Assembly: GCA_022828595.1 (NCBI GenBank)
Contig: JAKGHH010000002.1
Span: forward strand, 110,434,855-110,498,854
Direction of reading: 5' to 3'
Origin: Nelumbo lutea
Lineage: Eukaryota; Streptophyta; Magnoliopsida; Proteales; Nelumbonaceae
Length of the DNA: 64,000 bases
Below are positions 9,101 to 19,639 of this stretch, piece by piece. Position numbers and translations under genes: made by a program. Within the stretch, counting starts at the first letter, position 1. Each line of letters starts with the position of its first letter. The notes under the pieces were generated by a model, which saw only the letters and a program-made list of their open reading frames with translations, had not been told where the DNA came from and ran no database searches.

Positions 9101-11135
9101 GTAAATACTAAATTGAAAAAATTAAAGAGTTGAAACTTCTAATAATACATAAATAATCCCAATTATACATGACAATCGGGTCAGCGGGTTGACCCATGAC
9201 CCAACCCAACCCAACCCAATTTTATCGGGTTGGGTTAAGTCAGGTCATTTTCATATTTGAGTAGCTAAATATGAAACCCTAACCCTATTTTTTCGGGTTG
9301 GGTTGGGTTAATTTTTTGCCTGGTATACTTAGGTGGTTTTCATTAAGGAGATGATTATATATGCATTTGGTTCCGTTTACACTTTTTACTTCAGCGTTTC
9401 TATTTTATTTGATTGTAAAATCTAGAAAAATAATAATTATAACTGTTTATAACAATTAGACACCACTATGTATCATATCAGCCTAACATTGAAAAAACAT
9501 CTAACAATTTATGAAAGTTATATGTACAAAAATCAAAATTCACTTTTACCATTTTCAATACATACGGAAAAACAGAAGAGGGGAACTGATAAAGTGGCAA
9601 CTTAGGCCACGAAACTAAACACGATGTGTGTGTTTAGAATCGTTAATGTTTATTGACAAAATGTTTTGTATTTAATTTATTTATCGATACTTAAGCTCCG
9701 GCACGCACATAAACACACGCTCGTCATCGCTCATTGCTGACTAGCCCCGGGTCCCACCACTTTTTACGTTAACCACGTGCATTTAAGAGGGATCAATCAC
9801 CCAAAAAAATAAATGGACTATAGCAACGGTGGTCTGATTGTCAGTGAAAATCAATAAAGTAATGGTGGCCTGACGTCGAGTTAACATCTGCAGCTCACAA
9901 GGGACGCCCCACAATGTCCCACAGCGCATCTCCGCCGTGTATTGAAAGCATCTTCCGATGATAATACTAATGATGGAAGATGTTCCCAGTACACGGCGGG
10001 AAGATGTTCCCATACACGGCGGGGATGCGGGACGTGACGCCATTTGCAGTAGTAAAGTGGAGTTTGACTCTTCTAGTTGTGGGCTCGCTCTCATGCGGGC
10101 CCCTGCCCTATGTGTTGGAACCCTTCCAACGGTAGAAAATAAAGCCACGTCGCTCATGGTAGCATGGGTTACGTACGTGGCCATGTTTTCCACCGGTCGA
10201 TGGTGTCGTCGGATCACCACCTTATGTTTAAAAGGGATGGATGTTACATGCAGAGCAAACAGCAACAGAAGGTACGTACAGCGGTACAGAAGAAAAAAAA
10301 GGACGACTGAATGATAAAATTCTGTGTAGAGTGAGCACTCTAGAGAGAAGAAAAGTAGAAAGTAGAAAGTAGAAAGAATATTCCGGCCTAAAGATGGGAG
10401 TTAGTAGTAGTACTTGCCTGAAGTGCACGTCGGAGTGGTCGAACTCCTCCCTTGGCCGTGTGTGCGCCGAGCCAGGGCGTGTGGCGCCACGCCACCTCCC
10501 CGTCGCTGCCGGCAACGACCTTTTGCCCGCCGACTACCAGCTCCACTAGCCACTTGTCCGGGACCATCTGCCATACCACGAAGCAGCCCTTCTGTGACGT
10601 CTTGGCCGGAGTGGTTACAGTTACGGAACCACTACTTGATCCAGGCTCTTCCGCCATCGCCATCTTCACCTTCCCGGTTGCGTAGATGCTCTTCACTGTC
10701 CCCTCTATTTTCCGGCACCCCGTCGCCGCTATGAAGTGCTGAATTATGTATTGTGCCGACGATGCTACCTATTGAGACATATAATCAACAGTTGATAAAT
10801 TATCTTTTCTTTCCAAGTATAACCGAACGAAAACTGTAAACTGTTTGGTTAATTACAGAGAGAAAGAGGACGAGAGAGAGAGAGAGAGAAGATCTGGGGA
10901 ATTAACATTTAATAAGACTACTACTTACATCGTTGATGGATGGAGTTGGGTGGACGGAAAGAGGGGAGAGAGGGCAACCCAGAACACTCAAGAGGACCTT
11001 GAGATCACATTTCTTGTTGAATAGAAGAGGGAATTGGTTCTTGAGCCAATTACGCCACAACTGACCTTTCCTTGAACAGTTTCTGGTGTCCTCTTCGTTG
11101 ATGGGTTCTTCAGACAGAGGTGCAAGGCGACCCAT
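6122..11135 (-). CDS. DUF620 family protein, three coding exons
   Basis: The exons are 11135-10929, 10768-10418 and 6655-6122. Joined in phase they give about 363 residues with no internal stop. Exon 1 gives MGRLAPLSEEPINEED and a basic/hydrophobic stretch ending VLLSVLGCPLSPLSVHP. Exon 2 gives QYIIQHFIAATGCRK, QKGCFVVWQMVPDKW and GSDGEVAWRHTPWLGAH. Exon 3 gives VAAVFSPAQYSGEKKISGED, HVMFGYFSQRSGLLVYLED, YWETTMGSSMEDYRTVDGV and WTIDDVVFNVPGLSIDCFIP. These are the hallmark blocks of the plant DUF620 family, whose biochemical role is unknown to me. Intron 1 is GT-AG (10928-10769). Intron 2 is a 3762-base GC-AG intron (10417-6656). The C-terminus after CFIPPEEV is short, and some relatives have longer tails. 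Both introns and all phases agree, so I regard this as an intact gene. Confidence 0.88.
7790..8010. repeat. Dispersed repeat, inverted relative to 1895-2120
   Basis: The reverse complement aligns with 1895-2120 over the TCGGAATTGATG block and its neighbours. The class is unknown and it lies inside the DUF620 intron. Confidence 0.45.
8856..9327. mobile_element. hAT-like element with perfect 8-bp target duplication CTTAGGTG
   Basis: CTTAGGTG is found at 8848-8855 and again at 9328-9335. The element begins TAGACCTGGCACTTGGG and ends TTTTTTGCCTGGTATA, an imperfect inverted pair. The arms are GGTTGGGTTCGGGTTGGGTC-like and the core is AT-rich. It is 472 bases long, non-coding, and inserted in DUF620 intron 2. 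Confidence 0.8.
9903..10042. mobile_element. Short foldback element, GGGAACATCTTCC family
   Basis: The outer arms (ACGCCCCACAATGTCCCACA on the left, with its diverged complement on the right) enclose AACATCTTCC/GGAAGATGTT arms. In the right arm a unit of about 27 bases (GGGAAGATGTTCCCA plus TACACGGCGG) occurs twice. Other members lie at 35557, 45375, 59432 and 63313. Confidence 0.6.
10870..10890. repeat. (GA)n microsatellite in DUF620 intron 1
   Basis: A short run of GA dinucleotides with one interruption, within the small first intron (CT-rich on the gene strand). Confidence 0.8.
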
Positions 11136-11513
11136 TTGATCTGATCTTCAGCTGCTGGCTAATTTGATTGCAGTTGTTAGTGATGATTGTTGTAAGTCTT
11201 CTGCATCAGGAGGGAGAGAGGAAGTTTCCGAAGAAGAGAGGGGGAGTTGAATTGTTGAAGCTGAAGGTAAGGGGCCCCTCCTTTTGGGTGGGATTAAGTG
11301 AAGGAGCTTTTAAGGCAGGCAATACAGGCGAGGGGTCCATATCTTCATCCGGTGTAATAATGGCGTTTCTGGTAGTTCGGTAAAATTGGCAAGCTGTTTG
11401 AGTGCTTTGGGGGGTAAGAATTAAGAAAATCAGTGGAGATCCAGCACTTTGTATTTGAACTTTCTCCAACACTTCACTTTATTACCTACCAAAAAGATAA
11501 CAAAACAATAAAC

Positions 11514-11562
<49 letters not shown>

Positions 11563-11600
11563 GATTTTAAAATAAATAATGATCAGACTGAACATGTTTC
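11136..11600 (-). promoter_or_regulatory. Upstream leader and promoter region of the DUF620 gene, with a (GA)n tract at 11516-11559
   Basis: On the gene strand this is a CT-rich leader (CCCCCTCTCTTCTTCGG and similar). About 390 bases upstream of the ATG lies a pure dinucleotide tract of about 43 bases. CT-rich leaders are common near plant transcription starts. No confident TATA box was identified, so the start site is not fixed. Confidence 0.45.
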
Positions 11601-12920
11601 AGGTGGGGATCATTCATTTCTCCTGTGACAAAGAGAAAATTTTGTTTGGAGGGAGTCAATTGCCAGACCCAGTGGACATGATCAGAATAATAAGCTAAGG
11701 TTGTGTTGGGTTTGATAGGAAATAAGAGAGAAACAGAAAGTTGTTAAGAATTTTACAAAATTTGTTAAGAACTTTCCCTTACCTTTCTGTTTCATCAATT
11801 TACTCTTATTTTTCTATCAAACCAAACATAGCCCAAAGATGCATTAATTGATTCCCCCAAAATGGTAGTTATATAAGGGGTAACCAATTAGAATCTGAGT
11901 GTCCGGATTTGATCAAGGCAAGCCCACTAATTATTCAACAGCAGAGATCTCCATATAGGTGAATGTTGGTGGATGTTCTGATCAAGGTGGACCATCTTGT
12001 TTGTTCCCTGCAGAATCTAGACAAAAAAAATTACTCAGAAAAATGCATTTAGATTAGATAGTCCAGATTTTGATGCATTGGACCACCCCATTCAGATCAT
12101 AATCTATATAATATCAGAAGCTCTATAATCTGACTTTGCAATTATAAGTAAGACTATGCTACCTAAACTGTATTATATATTTGTGATTAGGTGAGGCAGA
12201 TCTACAACTTGTTTCCCATGTACGTTTCCTGGGCATTTAATTTGTTTTGTTTGGTGTCGGTAAGGATGAAGAATCTTCATTCAAATACTTGATGCATCAG
12301 CCCCTCCCCATCCTCTCTCTCTCTCTCTTTCTCTCTCTGCAAAATGTACGAGCTTCAAGTCTGTATATAATGAACCGAAGTTAATTATTAGTGTGTTTTG
12401 AAATTTGAACAGACAAATGTTGCCCAAGTCTTGAGCCAAATGTAGATGGTGTTTGCTTGTAGTTATGCAATTCTTGTTTCAACTTTTAAATGTTTCTGAA
12501 GAGAGGATTATTGATTATATATTCATGGCCATGCATGCATGCAGCTTCCCATCTCGCTTTAAAAGCTCTTTTATGACTCTGGGGCTGCATTTTAATGGAG
12601 GCACATCTCACAGGACTGGTAATGGCCAGTGGCCCAGTGCCCATATCCAATCCCTCTATCTAGCTCAAGTTTGTACATCAACTGATCGATATGATGCAGA
12701 TGATAATTAATATATATCTTGGATTTTAATTAATTGACCTTCATCGATCTCAAAGATAAGGACCGAGTCTGTGCTGCCATGGCCAAGGCCAGCCCATGCG
12801 CCCATGCAATGAGCAGTAGATATTGGCAAGGCTGAATAAGGCTCAAAGGATTTGATCCCTCCATTGTTGGCCAGCCTAATTAAGCTCAGCTTGCTATTTG
12901 TAAGCTTACTCAATTGGTGC
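11601..12920. other. Non-coding stretch with one TGTTTGG-type MITE (11698-11838)
   Basis: The MITE starts GGTTGTGTTGGGTTTGATAG and ends TATCAAACCAAACATAGCCC. The rest holds a CT-rich tract (12310-12340) and the RY-like CATGCATGCATGC at 12531-12543. Two short open frames around 12453-12922 match nothing known. Confidence 0.45.
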
Positions 12921-13258
12921 ATCCCCGACTCTGATTTTGAAATAAATCTCAGTTCCCGACCATGATCCTTGATGGGGATAAAAATTGTTTTCCATCACCA
13001 ACCCCTGGTGGAGAAATCCTCGAAAATTGTTAATTAGTGATATTTTTTGAAAAATAAATTTATTTAAAATGAAAAAAAAAAGTTTGGGGTTGGGGTGGGG
13101 TGGGGACTTCATTCCCCATCCATAGATTCCAACAGATTCCAACCCTGGTTAGGAATCCCTACTAATCCCCATACCCATCTTGCTCCGTCAAAACAATCCC
13201 CACCCCCAACCCCAGGAAAGTTGGGTGCCCGATGAAGATGAAAAAAATTGCCAGCCCT
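12921..13258. mobile_element. Partial hAT-like MITE of the TAGGNNTGGCAA group
   Basis: The right end ATTGCCAGCCCTA and the internal CCCCATCC/GGGGATGGGG blocks resemble the complete nested element at 15073-15425. The left terminus is degraded. Confidence 0.4.
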
Positions 13259-13371
13259 AACACAGTGGATCTTACTTGTTAAACAGATGCCACCTTGTTA
13301 ATTACGGTCTCTAGGTCTACGTAGGGGAGGTGGCATAGAAATTAAATAATGACCTGTCCCCAATGAGATAC

Positions 13372-13720
13372 TTAGAGTCCATTTGGTTTATAGTTGGAAT
13401 CAGAATGATTTATTCCTTCTGTTTATTTGGTTTAAAATGGCAATTGGAAGCGGAACTAAAATTAGTGAAATGGATTTTCACTCCCAAGGGAGGGGGACAG
13501 ATTGAAAAAAACAAGAAAATATGGTATTCCGATTCCACCCAATTGAACGGTTGGTCAGATTCCGATTTCAAACCCTTATTCCCGTGAACTAAATAAACCA
13601 TTAGGATTACGCTCAGTTTGGAAGGAATACAAATATAAAGTACAAAATCTTTTATTTTCTATATTTATACTATATGCATTTGTATTTATAGTATTTCCAA
13701 ACTGTCTTAGAGTTTTTCTC
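13372..13720. mobile_element. Two adjacent small TTTGG-ended MITEs
   Basis: The first (13372-13603) starts GTCCATTTGGTTTATAGTTG and ends with a diverged complement (GAACTAAATAAACCATTAGG). The second (13606-13714) starts GCTCAGTTTGGAAGGAATAC and ends GTATTTCCAAACTGTC. A relative of the second lies at 40885-41000. Neither has coding capacity. Confidence 0.55.
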
Positions 13721-14668
13721 AGAACTCAGAAGACTGGCAGATTTGTTTTGCTCCACCCAGTTGCCAAGTGGGATGTCTTATTATTACACTGGTCCATGAG
13801 GGAAATAATGAAGAACTCAACTTGCGCTTGGCTGTCCAAGCCATCTCAGCCTGGGTGTCCGCCATTTTTCCAACCTGGTATTGGGTTGATCAGTAATGCT
13901 GAATAAAACCAGCCTAGTCCGGTTTAGCAAACTGTACTTGACCTAGACCCGGTTCTGCTGTTCGGTGGCTGGTCAAATTATCTGACCGTCCAGGCTGATG
14001 AGCTTCTTTCTGGTCTGGCAACAATGGCGTTCGACGAACTTGACCTTACTTATTTTAGATGCATGGACGAAAAGAGATGACGAGGTCAGTCTCGACTCTA
14101 GACTGACAATCACAGATGTCGCCAACAGTGGCTACATATATTTATTCCCAAATCCAGGTACCACTGTTCTGATTCTGAACCCATTTCTGATTCTGAACCC
14201 TGTACGAGACTTCTATGGGATCCACGTGTGTTCTATGGTCTGGTTGAACGTTTGGCAGACAAAAAATTCAAGTTTGTATACAATGCTGAGTGGTGTCGTC
14301 TTTTGGTTGGTAGGAAGTACTCTCACCTCCTCTTATGACATGGCTTCATTTTTTGGGTTATTATTGGGGTGTTAAAGGTATTCGAAAATTTTGATAAATA
14401 TTTGATTTAAATTAATAATATATATATATTCAATGAAATATGAATTTGTAACATCCATCAAATGTCTAATCAATTTCAGTTTGTATGATATTGCTTGATT
14501 TGATTCAAATTCAATTCATTTATATACCTCTAGTTGTTATCTAAAACTCCTAATTTTTTTTAAACATACCTAGAGACCCCTATCAAAGATCAATCATTAA
14601 GGGATGAATGATTTTCTTCAAATTAACCATATTACCCTTCTTTACACCATTCATGACACACTGTGGAT
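13721..14668. other. Non-coding stretch with an unassigned open frame
   Basis: An open frame of 125 codons (13998-14375) starts with ATG but matches no family I recognise, has ordinary intergenic composition and carries a short internal duplication (TTCTGATTCTGAACCC twice, near 14168-14200). I do not call it a gene. Confidence 0.35.
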
Positions 14669-15957
14669 TAGGGGTGCTCACGGTTGGGATAACCAAACAT
14701 GAGCTCCTTTTTTAAATCCAACTGATATCATTGATTTTTGTAATTTCTTGAACCAAATACCATCAATTAACTAGTTGAGCAGCTTGGTTTTTGGGTTTTG
14801 GATTTACTTACATTTATAATATATATTGTAAATAACAAATAATATATATTATTTATAATAAATAATAAATAATATATATGCATAATGCATATATTTTTAT
14901 AGAATATATATACTAGTTAGCTCGGTTAACTATTGATCTTTTTCTAGGTTATTAACTGAAAACCAAATCGAACCAAACTGAATATGTTAGTTGGGCTTTT
15001 GTTTTTTTCAAAATTTAGTTTTTGTTTTTGGTTCGGTTTGGCTGAGATCTTCAATTGAACTGAACCAAAAATTAGGAATGGCAACTAGGCGTGACAGGGA
15101 CAGGGAGCCACTCCCCATCCCTATCCCTGTGAAAATCCCCATCGCCATCCCCGCCGATGGGGACAAGGCTATCCCCATCCCCACTCCCCATGATTTTTTA
15201 TAATGTCAACCATTTTGTTTTTGTTTTTATTTTATTTAAAAAAATTAAAAATAAAATAATTAAAATTTATAATCATAAGATTCAAATATATTCAAACATA
15301 TTCAACCATATTTTTAAAATACTAACGTATGCATATATAGATATATACTTACATATATGCATACGTATTAGCGGGGATCAAGGTCCTCATGAGAATCAGG
15401 GAAATGGGGAAAATTGTCATCCTTACCAAAAATCAAACCAATGGTTTTATGTAATTAAGTATATTAAATATACAATATTCTATTTAATAATTTATACTTA
15501 TTAATGAATAATTATTATGTATCCCAATCGTAAATTATGCAATTCTCCATTGGGCTTTGGGCCCATTCTAACTTTTAGTCATTAATAGTTAACGAAATTG
15601 TCTAACAACTCTAAACAACTTTAGTATTAAAACCTTGACTAATTATTCATTAATTGTTTGTGAATACTGGGTGTAGTTGTTTTAATAATTAGTCATTAAA
15701 TGAGTGTAGTTGTATTAATTATTCATTAAAGTCTGACAAATTATTAAAACCTAGACTAAAGACTAACAATTAGTTGTTCATTAGTTATTAAAACCTAATA
15801 GAAAATCAAACCAAACGGAATTGAATTCAGTTAGCATCAGTTTGGTTCTAAACTCTAGTTCAGTTTGGTTCGGTTGGAAAAGATGGTCAAACCAAATAGT
15901 TAGTTAGGTCATTGGTTCTAACCAAACCGAACTGAAATGACCGATTATACACCCCTA
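14669..15957. mobile_element. Composite hAT-like element (TAGGGGTG ends) interrupted by a younger MITE
   Basis: The left end is TAGGGGTGCTCACGGTTGGG and the right end ATTATACACCCCTA. The flanks do not form a target duplication, so the two ends may belong to different insertions. The interior contains GGTTCGGTTTGG-type arms on both sides. A second element with a perfect duplication sits at 15073-15425. Confidence 0.5.
15073..15425. mobile_element. Nested hAT-like MITE with perfect target duplication CCAAAAAT
   Basis: CCAAAAAT is present at 15065-15072 and 15426-15433. The ends are TAGGAATGGCAAC and ATTGTCATCCTTA, an imperfect inverted pair. The interior has CCCATCCC-rich arms around an AT-rich core. 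It lies within the older element at 14669-15957, so the insertion order is clear. Confidence 0.8.
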
Positions 15958-16729
15958 CCACCTGGGGAGAAAGTTGACAACATTTGGATGGAACAAAATT
16001 ACCCCTTTTAATAATGAATTTGAATTGGGAATAAACCAATTAAAACTCCATTAATGGAACCATGATTTCAGGGTTTTTTTCTTCTTTTGTTGTATGGATT
16101 GTCTTTTTCTCAGAGTATAATATGTCTTTCTAAGAGGCCTCCGGGTTCCACTCTAAAGAAAAGAAGCTTTATCATCTTCACTCTACTTCTCAACAACAAA
16201 AATTTAGAAGTGGGCTCAACAAGTTCCTGCCAAGAAAAATACCAGTGGAAAACCCGCCAATAGCAAGGGTTGGATTCCACCCACCCTCAAGGGAGACAAT
16301 ATTTATTGCAATAGTTGATGTGATGCCTTGAATTTAAGGGAATTTACATTAGTGTGTCAGACCATCCCACCCGTGTATTGGGAATAAGGGAGATGTTCCC
16401 AATGCACGCTGAGATGTGCATGTGAGACACCATCTGAACTCTTATTAAGGGATCTCAAGATTGTACTGTGATTACTGTCGCAGGAAATGCGAGCTCTATC
16501 CCAAGAGAAACAAAACTCATGCAGAAGAGATGGGGAAGAAGAATTAGGAGTTTTGTCATCTGGGTCCAGTCTCTTCCAGGTAAAATCTATTTCAAGGTTT
16601 GAATTTCAAGAAGAATTAGGACATTTTGTATAGTTTGCATTTTGCTTTTTAAGGATTTTATGTTATTTATTTCTATAACTTTTCTGGTTCTCTCTTTCCA
16701 TTGAAATATAATATCTTTTTGGTATAGAA
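15958..16729. repeat. Non-coding DNA with a partial short foldback element (about 16365-16445)
   Basis: The piece GTGTATTGGGAATAAGGGAG then ATGTTCCCAATGCACGCTGA belongs to the same foldback family as 35557-35736. Nothing gene-like was seen on either side. Confidence 0.45.
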
Positions 16730-18110
16730 AAGATGGGAGTATCATTGGTTTTTGAAAAACCGTGAACTAAAAACCAAATCAAAACCAATTGATTAATCAG
16801 TTGATTGGTTTGGTTATTCGTTTTTTGGTTTTTTTATATTTACATTTTTAATATATATTATAAAAGAGACTGGCAATTTTTCACCCAACCTGCTGAATCC
16901 ATCCAACCTACCCAGTATCTAATCCGCCCAATCCGTCTATTTACTTGACGGGTTGTGTGATCAACCCGTCACCCAACCTGCCCATTTAAATGGGTTGGGT
17001 TGGGTTGGGTTGTGGATAATCGTTGGGTTAACCATTATAGACATTAGTATTAATTCCTTAGTTTTTTTTTTTATTTTCTTCATTTGAATTAAATAATGTA
17101 TAATTAATGCATTAATTTTCTATTAATTATTGACTAAATTTAGTTTTATCTTCAATCAACACACTTCACCAAACATAAGTCCAAATCAATTTGACCCAAG
17201 TCCAGACCAGTTCAACGCGGTCTGACCCGATCCAATATATACCGATTTGGGTTGACTCGAATCTGAAATAGACCTCGGACGGGATGGCTCGATACTGCTT
17301 GCTTTACCCGGTTTGGGTCGTCCGATCCAACCATTATTCACACAGTCCAGCTTGACTAGGTACAAGCTGATCTGGCTAAACTCGAATCTGAAACGGGTTG
17401 GACTAGGTGGGGTCCAAACCCTAAATCGCCCCACTTGCTTTGCCCAATCAGTTCGACCCCAAATCCATGCACTAACCTGATACGAGCCGACCCAAGTCAA
17501 TCCACCATTTGGTTGAACCGGTCTGGTCTGGTCCGATCGGATTGAATCGGCCTGGTCGAGGTCTGGCTTGACCAAACTGAACCAGTTCAGTTCGGTCGGG
17601 GTTTGGTCCGAACGGGTTTTGTCTGACTGAACTGAACCGGTTCGGGTGGGGTCTAGTTCGACCGAATTGATTCGGATCTAAATAGTTCAACCACTCTTGA
17701 ACTTGACGTGATTAACTCGAAGACAATCCAATTAGATAGTTCAAGTTGGTATGACCGTTTGAAACTATGTGGTTCGTCAAATCCGAAACCCGAACATAGC
17801 TTGTATAAAAATAACATGCATGTAATCTGATTTGAACCTTCACCACTTGTGTAAATAGCAACTATTATTACCATTAAGCCATGACTAATTTATTTGTTAA
17901 AAATGAGCTAGTTTTTTTTGTTTTAAGTACATAAATATAAGATTAATGGGTTTGGGTTGTTGGATTAGGTTAAAGCAGGTTTGGGTTGAACCCAACCTAT
18001 TTAATTTTATATAACTGAGTCATTAACGGGTTGGCGGGTTAAATGGGTTGGGTTGAAACTCAACCCAAACCAAACCCAACCCAACCCGCCCAATTGCCAC
18101 CACTAACCAC
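16730..18110. mobile_element. Degenerate hAT-like elements with GGTTGGGTT arms
   Basis: A GGTTTTTGAAAAACCG-type left part (16730-16860) is followed by an element running from about GACTGGCAATTTTT to CCCAATTGCCACC. The latter has long GGGTTGGGTTGGGTT / AACCCAACCC arms and a moderately GC-rich interior (17180-17710) of repeated GGTTCAGTTCGGTC-type words. The open frames inside are by-products of this low-complexity repetition. Confidence 0.5.
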
Positions 18111-18278
18111 ACCTACCACACTTACTCTCCACTTCAGTGTCTCGCCTAACCTGTTTCTCGCAATGCACCCAAAAGAAGCTTGAGCATCAATACCTTTGAA
18201 AGCATTAAGGTTCACCTTGATATCATGGTGAATAGCACTTCACTTGGAGTTTACATCAGAGGGGCACCCCACATTACA

Positions 18279-18703
18279 TAGGGGTATAAACAGATCAAAT
18301 TCGAATCGGATCAGGTAATATTCAAATTCGAATCCGATTAGAAAATTTGATATCCGAATTTGAATTCGATTAAATATTCGAATATTTGATTCAATTTGAA
18401 TTCAATTAATTAATTATTTTAGATAAGTAATAAATATTTTATTGATATAAAGTATATAAATATATAAATTATTTATATAACTTAATTATTATATATAAAT
18501 TATATAAAATATTTTATATATTATATATAAGAATTAAATAATCAGTCAAATTTAGATATTTATCAAATCTAATCAGGTCATATCTGATTTCAAATCCGAT
18601 CAACTATTCCGTAAGAATAAGATATCCGAATTATCCAACTTCAATTCGATTATATCGAATATCAAATTCAAAATCGAGTTTTCAAATACTATTGACACCC
18701 CTA
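18279..18703. mobile_element. hAT-like MITE (TAGGGGTATAA ends) with imperfect target duplication
   Basis: It starts TAGGGGTATAAACAG and ends ATTGACACCCCTA. The flanks ACATTACA (18271-18278) and ATAGTACA (18704-18711) match at 6 of 8 positions. The interior is AT-rich with repeated AATTCGAATCC-type words. Confidence 0.6.
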
Positions 18704-19629
18704 ATAGTACATCCCAAAATCGGGTTGAAATGTGTTTTGGGGCACCCCCTTGTGGGGGCGTTGATGTGATTCACTAGACCTTATTAACCATTTTACACTT
18801 ATAAGCAAATCTTCATTCCTGGGTTAGCACTAAGAAAATCTGAATACAGGTTTCATGCAAGATCAGTGATTTGAGGTGTAGAATTTTTTTCTTGTAAAGA
18901 AATTTCTGTTTTCATATAGTCAATGATAAAAAAGCTAATTTTTGTAAAGTGTTCTTACTAACTCTATCGTCATTATTCCTAAGATTTTTCATCCACCATT
19001 TTGTAAGGTTATGTTTGGTTTGAAGGAAAAGATAGGAAAAAGAAGAAAAATATAGAGGAACCTATACAAGAAATTAAACCAAACACAGCCTAAAGGAATT
19101 ATCACTATCTAAAGGGCCACACAATTTCCGTTGAATAGACTAGATCTGCTTAGTCAAAATACAATCAAAGAATGTATGGTCAGTTTGGTTGGAATTTTCT
19201 CCTGAATTAATAACCATAGAAAGAATGTATGGTCTGTTTGGTTCACAGCTGAAATAGGAATCAGAATCAGAATTGATGAGAATGGATTCTCATTCCCATA
19301 GAATAAGGGGGAGGGAATGGCCATTCCCTCATATGAGGGACTGCCATTCCATCAGAAATGGGAATAGGATTCCAGTTCATCCAACCAAACAGTTAGAATC
19401 TGGAATGAACCATTTTGATTCAGATAATGGACCCCTACTCCTACAAGCCAAATAGACCCATATGTTGACATCTGATCTACCAAATTTTTCTAAAAAATCT
19501 TGAAAGAACCATTGGCCTCCTTACATCAAACAAGTTTATCAGGTATCTCCGAAAAAGGTAATAGAATGGTCATATAGCCAATAGAATCGACATCCCCTAA
19601 CATAGTCAATGAGAAGGTCGTTAGTAACC
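18704..19629. mobile_element. Non-coding DNA with small TGTTTGG-type MITEs
   Basis: One (19008-19092) runs GGTTATGTTTGGTTTGAAGG to AAACCAAACACAGCC. Another (about 19227-19460) starts GGTCTGTTTGGTTCACAGCT and ends GCCAAATAGACCC. Both are hairpin-capable and non-coding. Confidence 0.5.
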
Positions 19630-19639
19630 CATCTATCCT

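Larger units (their letters stand above)
6656..10417 (-). other. Large GC-AG intron 2 of the DUF620 gene, filled with transposon sequence
   Basis: On the gene strand the donor is CAG|GCAAGTA, the classic consensus of rare GC-AG introns. The acceptor is CTATGTAG|GG at 6656. Inside are poly-A/T runs, part of a dispersed repeat (7790-8010), a hAT-like element with perfect target duplication (8856-9327) and a foldback element (9903-10042). No coding segment of the host gene was seen within it. Confidence 0.8.

Noticed and set aside
9783..10314. 160-codon minus frame and 118-codon plus frame near the DUF620 gene
   Set aside because: Both lie in intron 2 and run through a foldback element; neither resembles DUF620 or another family.
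13998..14375. 125-codon ATG open frame
   Set aside because: No recognisable domain, no coding-type composition, and it contains a short repeated block. Kept as unassigned.
16985..17012. Possible interstitial telomere (GGGTT repeats)
   Set aside because: The plant telomere unit is TTTAGGG. This is the degenerate GGTTGGGTT arm of a transposon, mirrored at its other end.
17186..17874. Open frames of 72-129 codons on the minus strand
   Set aside because: They consist of repeated Gly/Arg/Pro/Ser-rich words produced by GGTTCGGTC-type repeats within a degenerate hAT-like element, not a gene.
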